Part shown: positions 63,085 through 64,000 of the stretch, in pieces
Numbering within the stretch: position 1 is the stretch's first letter
Layout: each line of letters begins with the position of its first letter
Source: Hydractinia symbiolongicarpus
Lineage: Eukaryota > Cnidaria > Hydrozoa > Anthoathecata > Hydractiniidae
NCBI RefSeq assembly: GCF_029227915.1
Contig: NC_079884.1
Span: forward strand, 27,030,001-27,094,000
Direction of reading: 5' to 3'
DNA length: 64,000 nucleotides
Position numbers and translations under genes: made by a program
The notes under the pieces: generated by a model
Databases searched by the model: none
Told to the model about the DNA's origin: nothing
The model's input: only the letters and a program-made list of their open reading frames with translations

Positions 63085-64000
63085 GGAGGATTCTTTACCA
63101 CGTTGAGAAAAGAATAGCCATTCTACTATTTTACTGATGCTGTTTGCTCAGTTTTTTTGTGCTTAGGTGCCACGTTTTTCAGCTTCAACAGTTTTAGTGT
63201 TTTACAGGGAAAACTGATTTACTGTCTAGTTTCAAAACAGCGCTGAAGTAATTCACATAAACGATAAAGAGGTTGATACTGTTTATAAGTCAATTTAAAC
63301 TAGGATAATGCATAATGTCGATGTTATTTACAAATGTAAATGCTTTCTCTATCGCAATACTGACACCAATAGATATATCGAACTTGGTCTAGGAAATAGT
63401 GAGAATATGAATTTCTCTCACGTAAGACTTTTTATTTGCAATTTGTTTTTGGAATATCTGTTTACTTCAATTTTGCAGACCTGCTTAGTTTGTCTCTAGG
63501 AAAAAGGAACGCTTCTCTGATGCAAGTCTGAACAATGTGAAGATTTTGGTCTTCAGTATTGCAAAGTTTGCTTTGATGATCATGTTTGCAGAAAAAAGGT
63601 TGGTAAAAATGCTATTAATAATCTTATTTTTTGTATTGAATTTACGGTACAATCACTATAATATAAATAAAACAAAAAACAAAAGAAATCACCATGAATG
63701 CCTATAGATTACACCCTCTAAATTATTTTCAGCTACTTCATGAAATTTCACGTTATTTCGCATGTTCCCAACATAGATTAATATCCCAACATAGGAATAT
63801 TTATCTTGCTTGTGAAACAAACATTTTAAACTATACCAGAAATATACTTTTCCTGGTGCTGATAATGAAACGATTGTTAGTACTACATCATCTTGCAATG
63901 TGATTATAGTAGTGCCTCATTTTAAGGCTTGGTTGTGACAATATTTAGTATAAACTGTCTTTTAGGACAACACAACCTCTATACGAATCTACATATATGG
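63085..64000 (+). other. Mostly non-coding, with one Cys-rich candidate exon
   Basis: About 63480-63598, after ttttgcag and before a gttggt donor, one frame reads QTCLVCL (stop) and the following frame CKSEQCEDFGLQYCKVCFDD with HVCRKK. The spacing of Cys and His suggests a zinc-binding module from a transposase or other protein, but no family is certain. The open frame 63308-63499 (+) leads into it. Nothing else is recognised to the end of the window. Confidence 0.25.

Noticed and set aside
1-64000. CRISPR array, bacterial operons, rRNA genes
   Set aside because: No direct-repeat/spacer pattern other than minisatellites, no ribosome-binding-site-led gene strings, and no rRNA-like sequence. 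The DNA is eukaryotic.

Overview
This is AT-rich (roughly two-thirds A+T by eye) animal nuclear DNA. It has spliceosomal introns with GT..AG borders, no operons and no intact single-copy housekeeping gene. The mix of elements points to a cnidarian, most likely a hydrozoan: an RLE-type non-LTR retrotransposon with a ubiquitin protease, Penelope-like, Polinton, Helitron, PIF/Harbinger and CR1/jockey-like remnants, HECT-like and KMT5A-like SET fragments, and a Cys-rich 'GCDST' gene family. The species assignment is an inference from protein families only.

Layout. 0-9.5 kb: a broken HECT-like ubiquitin-ligase gene (+), an integrase-core transposase remnant (-), a decayed Helitron (-), a 30-bp minisatellite with a 120-bp higher-order period, an unidentified helix-rich gene (-), and a GIY-YIG fragment of a Penelope-like element. 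9.6-15 kb: a decayed, visibly GC-richer Polinton-type DNA polymerase B (+), a dispersed repeat, and a CR1/jockey-like reverse transcriptase (-). 16-19 kb: a foldback MITE and a RAG1-like N-terminal region (zinc-binding domain plus RING) with no RAG1 core visible. 19.5-25.4 kb: a multi-exon DUF4806-like gene split by a 4.9-kb Penelope-like element that has 279-bp inverted termini and a 71-bp target duplication. 25-48 kb: mostly repeats, with a diverged copy of the USP retrotransposon at 33-35 kb, zinc-finger and RT scraps, a broken SET-domain gene at 43.5-44.2 kb and a 'GCDST'/Cys-rich gene at 47.3-48.2 kb. 48.3-63.1 kb: a head-to-tail cluster of the USP retrotransposon on the minus strand, one copy of which carries a complete 5678-bp PIF/Harbinger transposon with two genes, 39-bp TIRs and a TAA target duplication.

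The strongest candidate for something new is the retrotransposon family at 28.4, 33-35, 46.4 and 48.3-63.1 kb. Its polyprotein runs reverse transcriptase, CCHC knuckle, restriction-like endonuclease (RLE), then a C-terminal ubiquitin-specific protease (peptidase C19) with Cys box, zinc ribbon and His box. The RLE end and the USP Cys box lie in one uninterrupted frame at 49275-49784. The 3' UTR contains 100-bp tandem units, and all the well-preserved copies share one 3' terminus with two small hairpins. The second candidate is the RAG1-like N-terminal segment at 17.7-18.3 kb.

Most genes here carry frameshifts or stops. I describe them as broken and have not rebuilt them.
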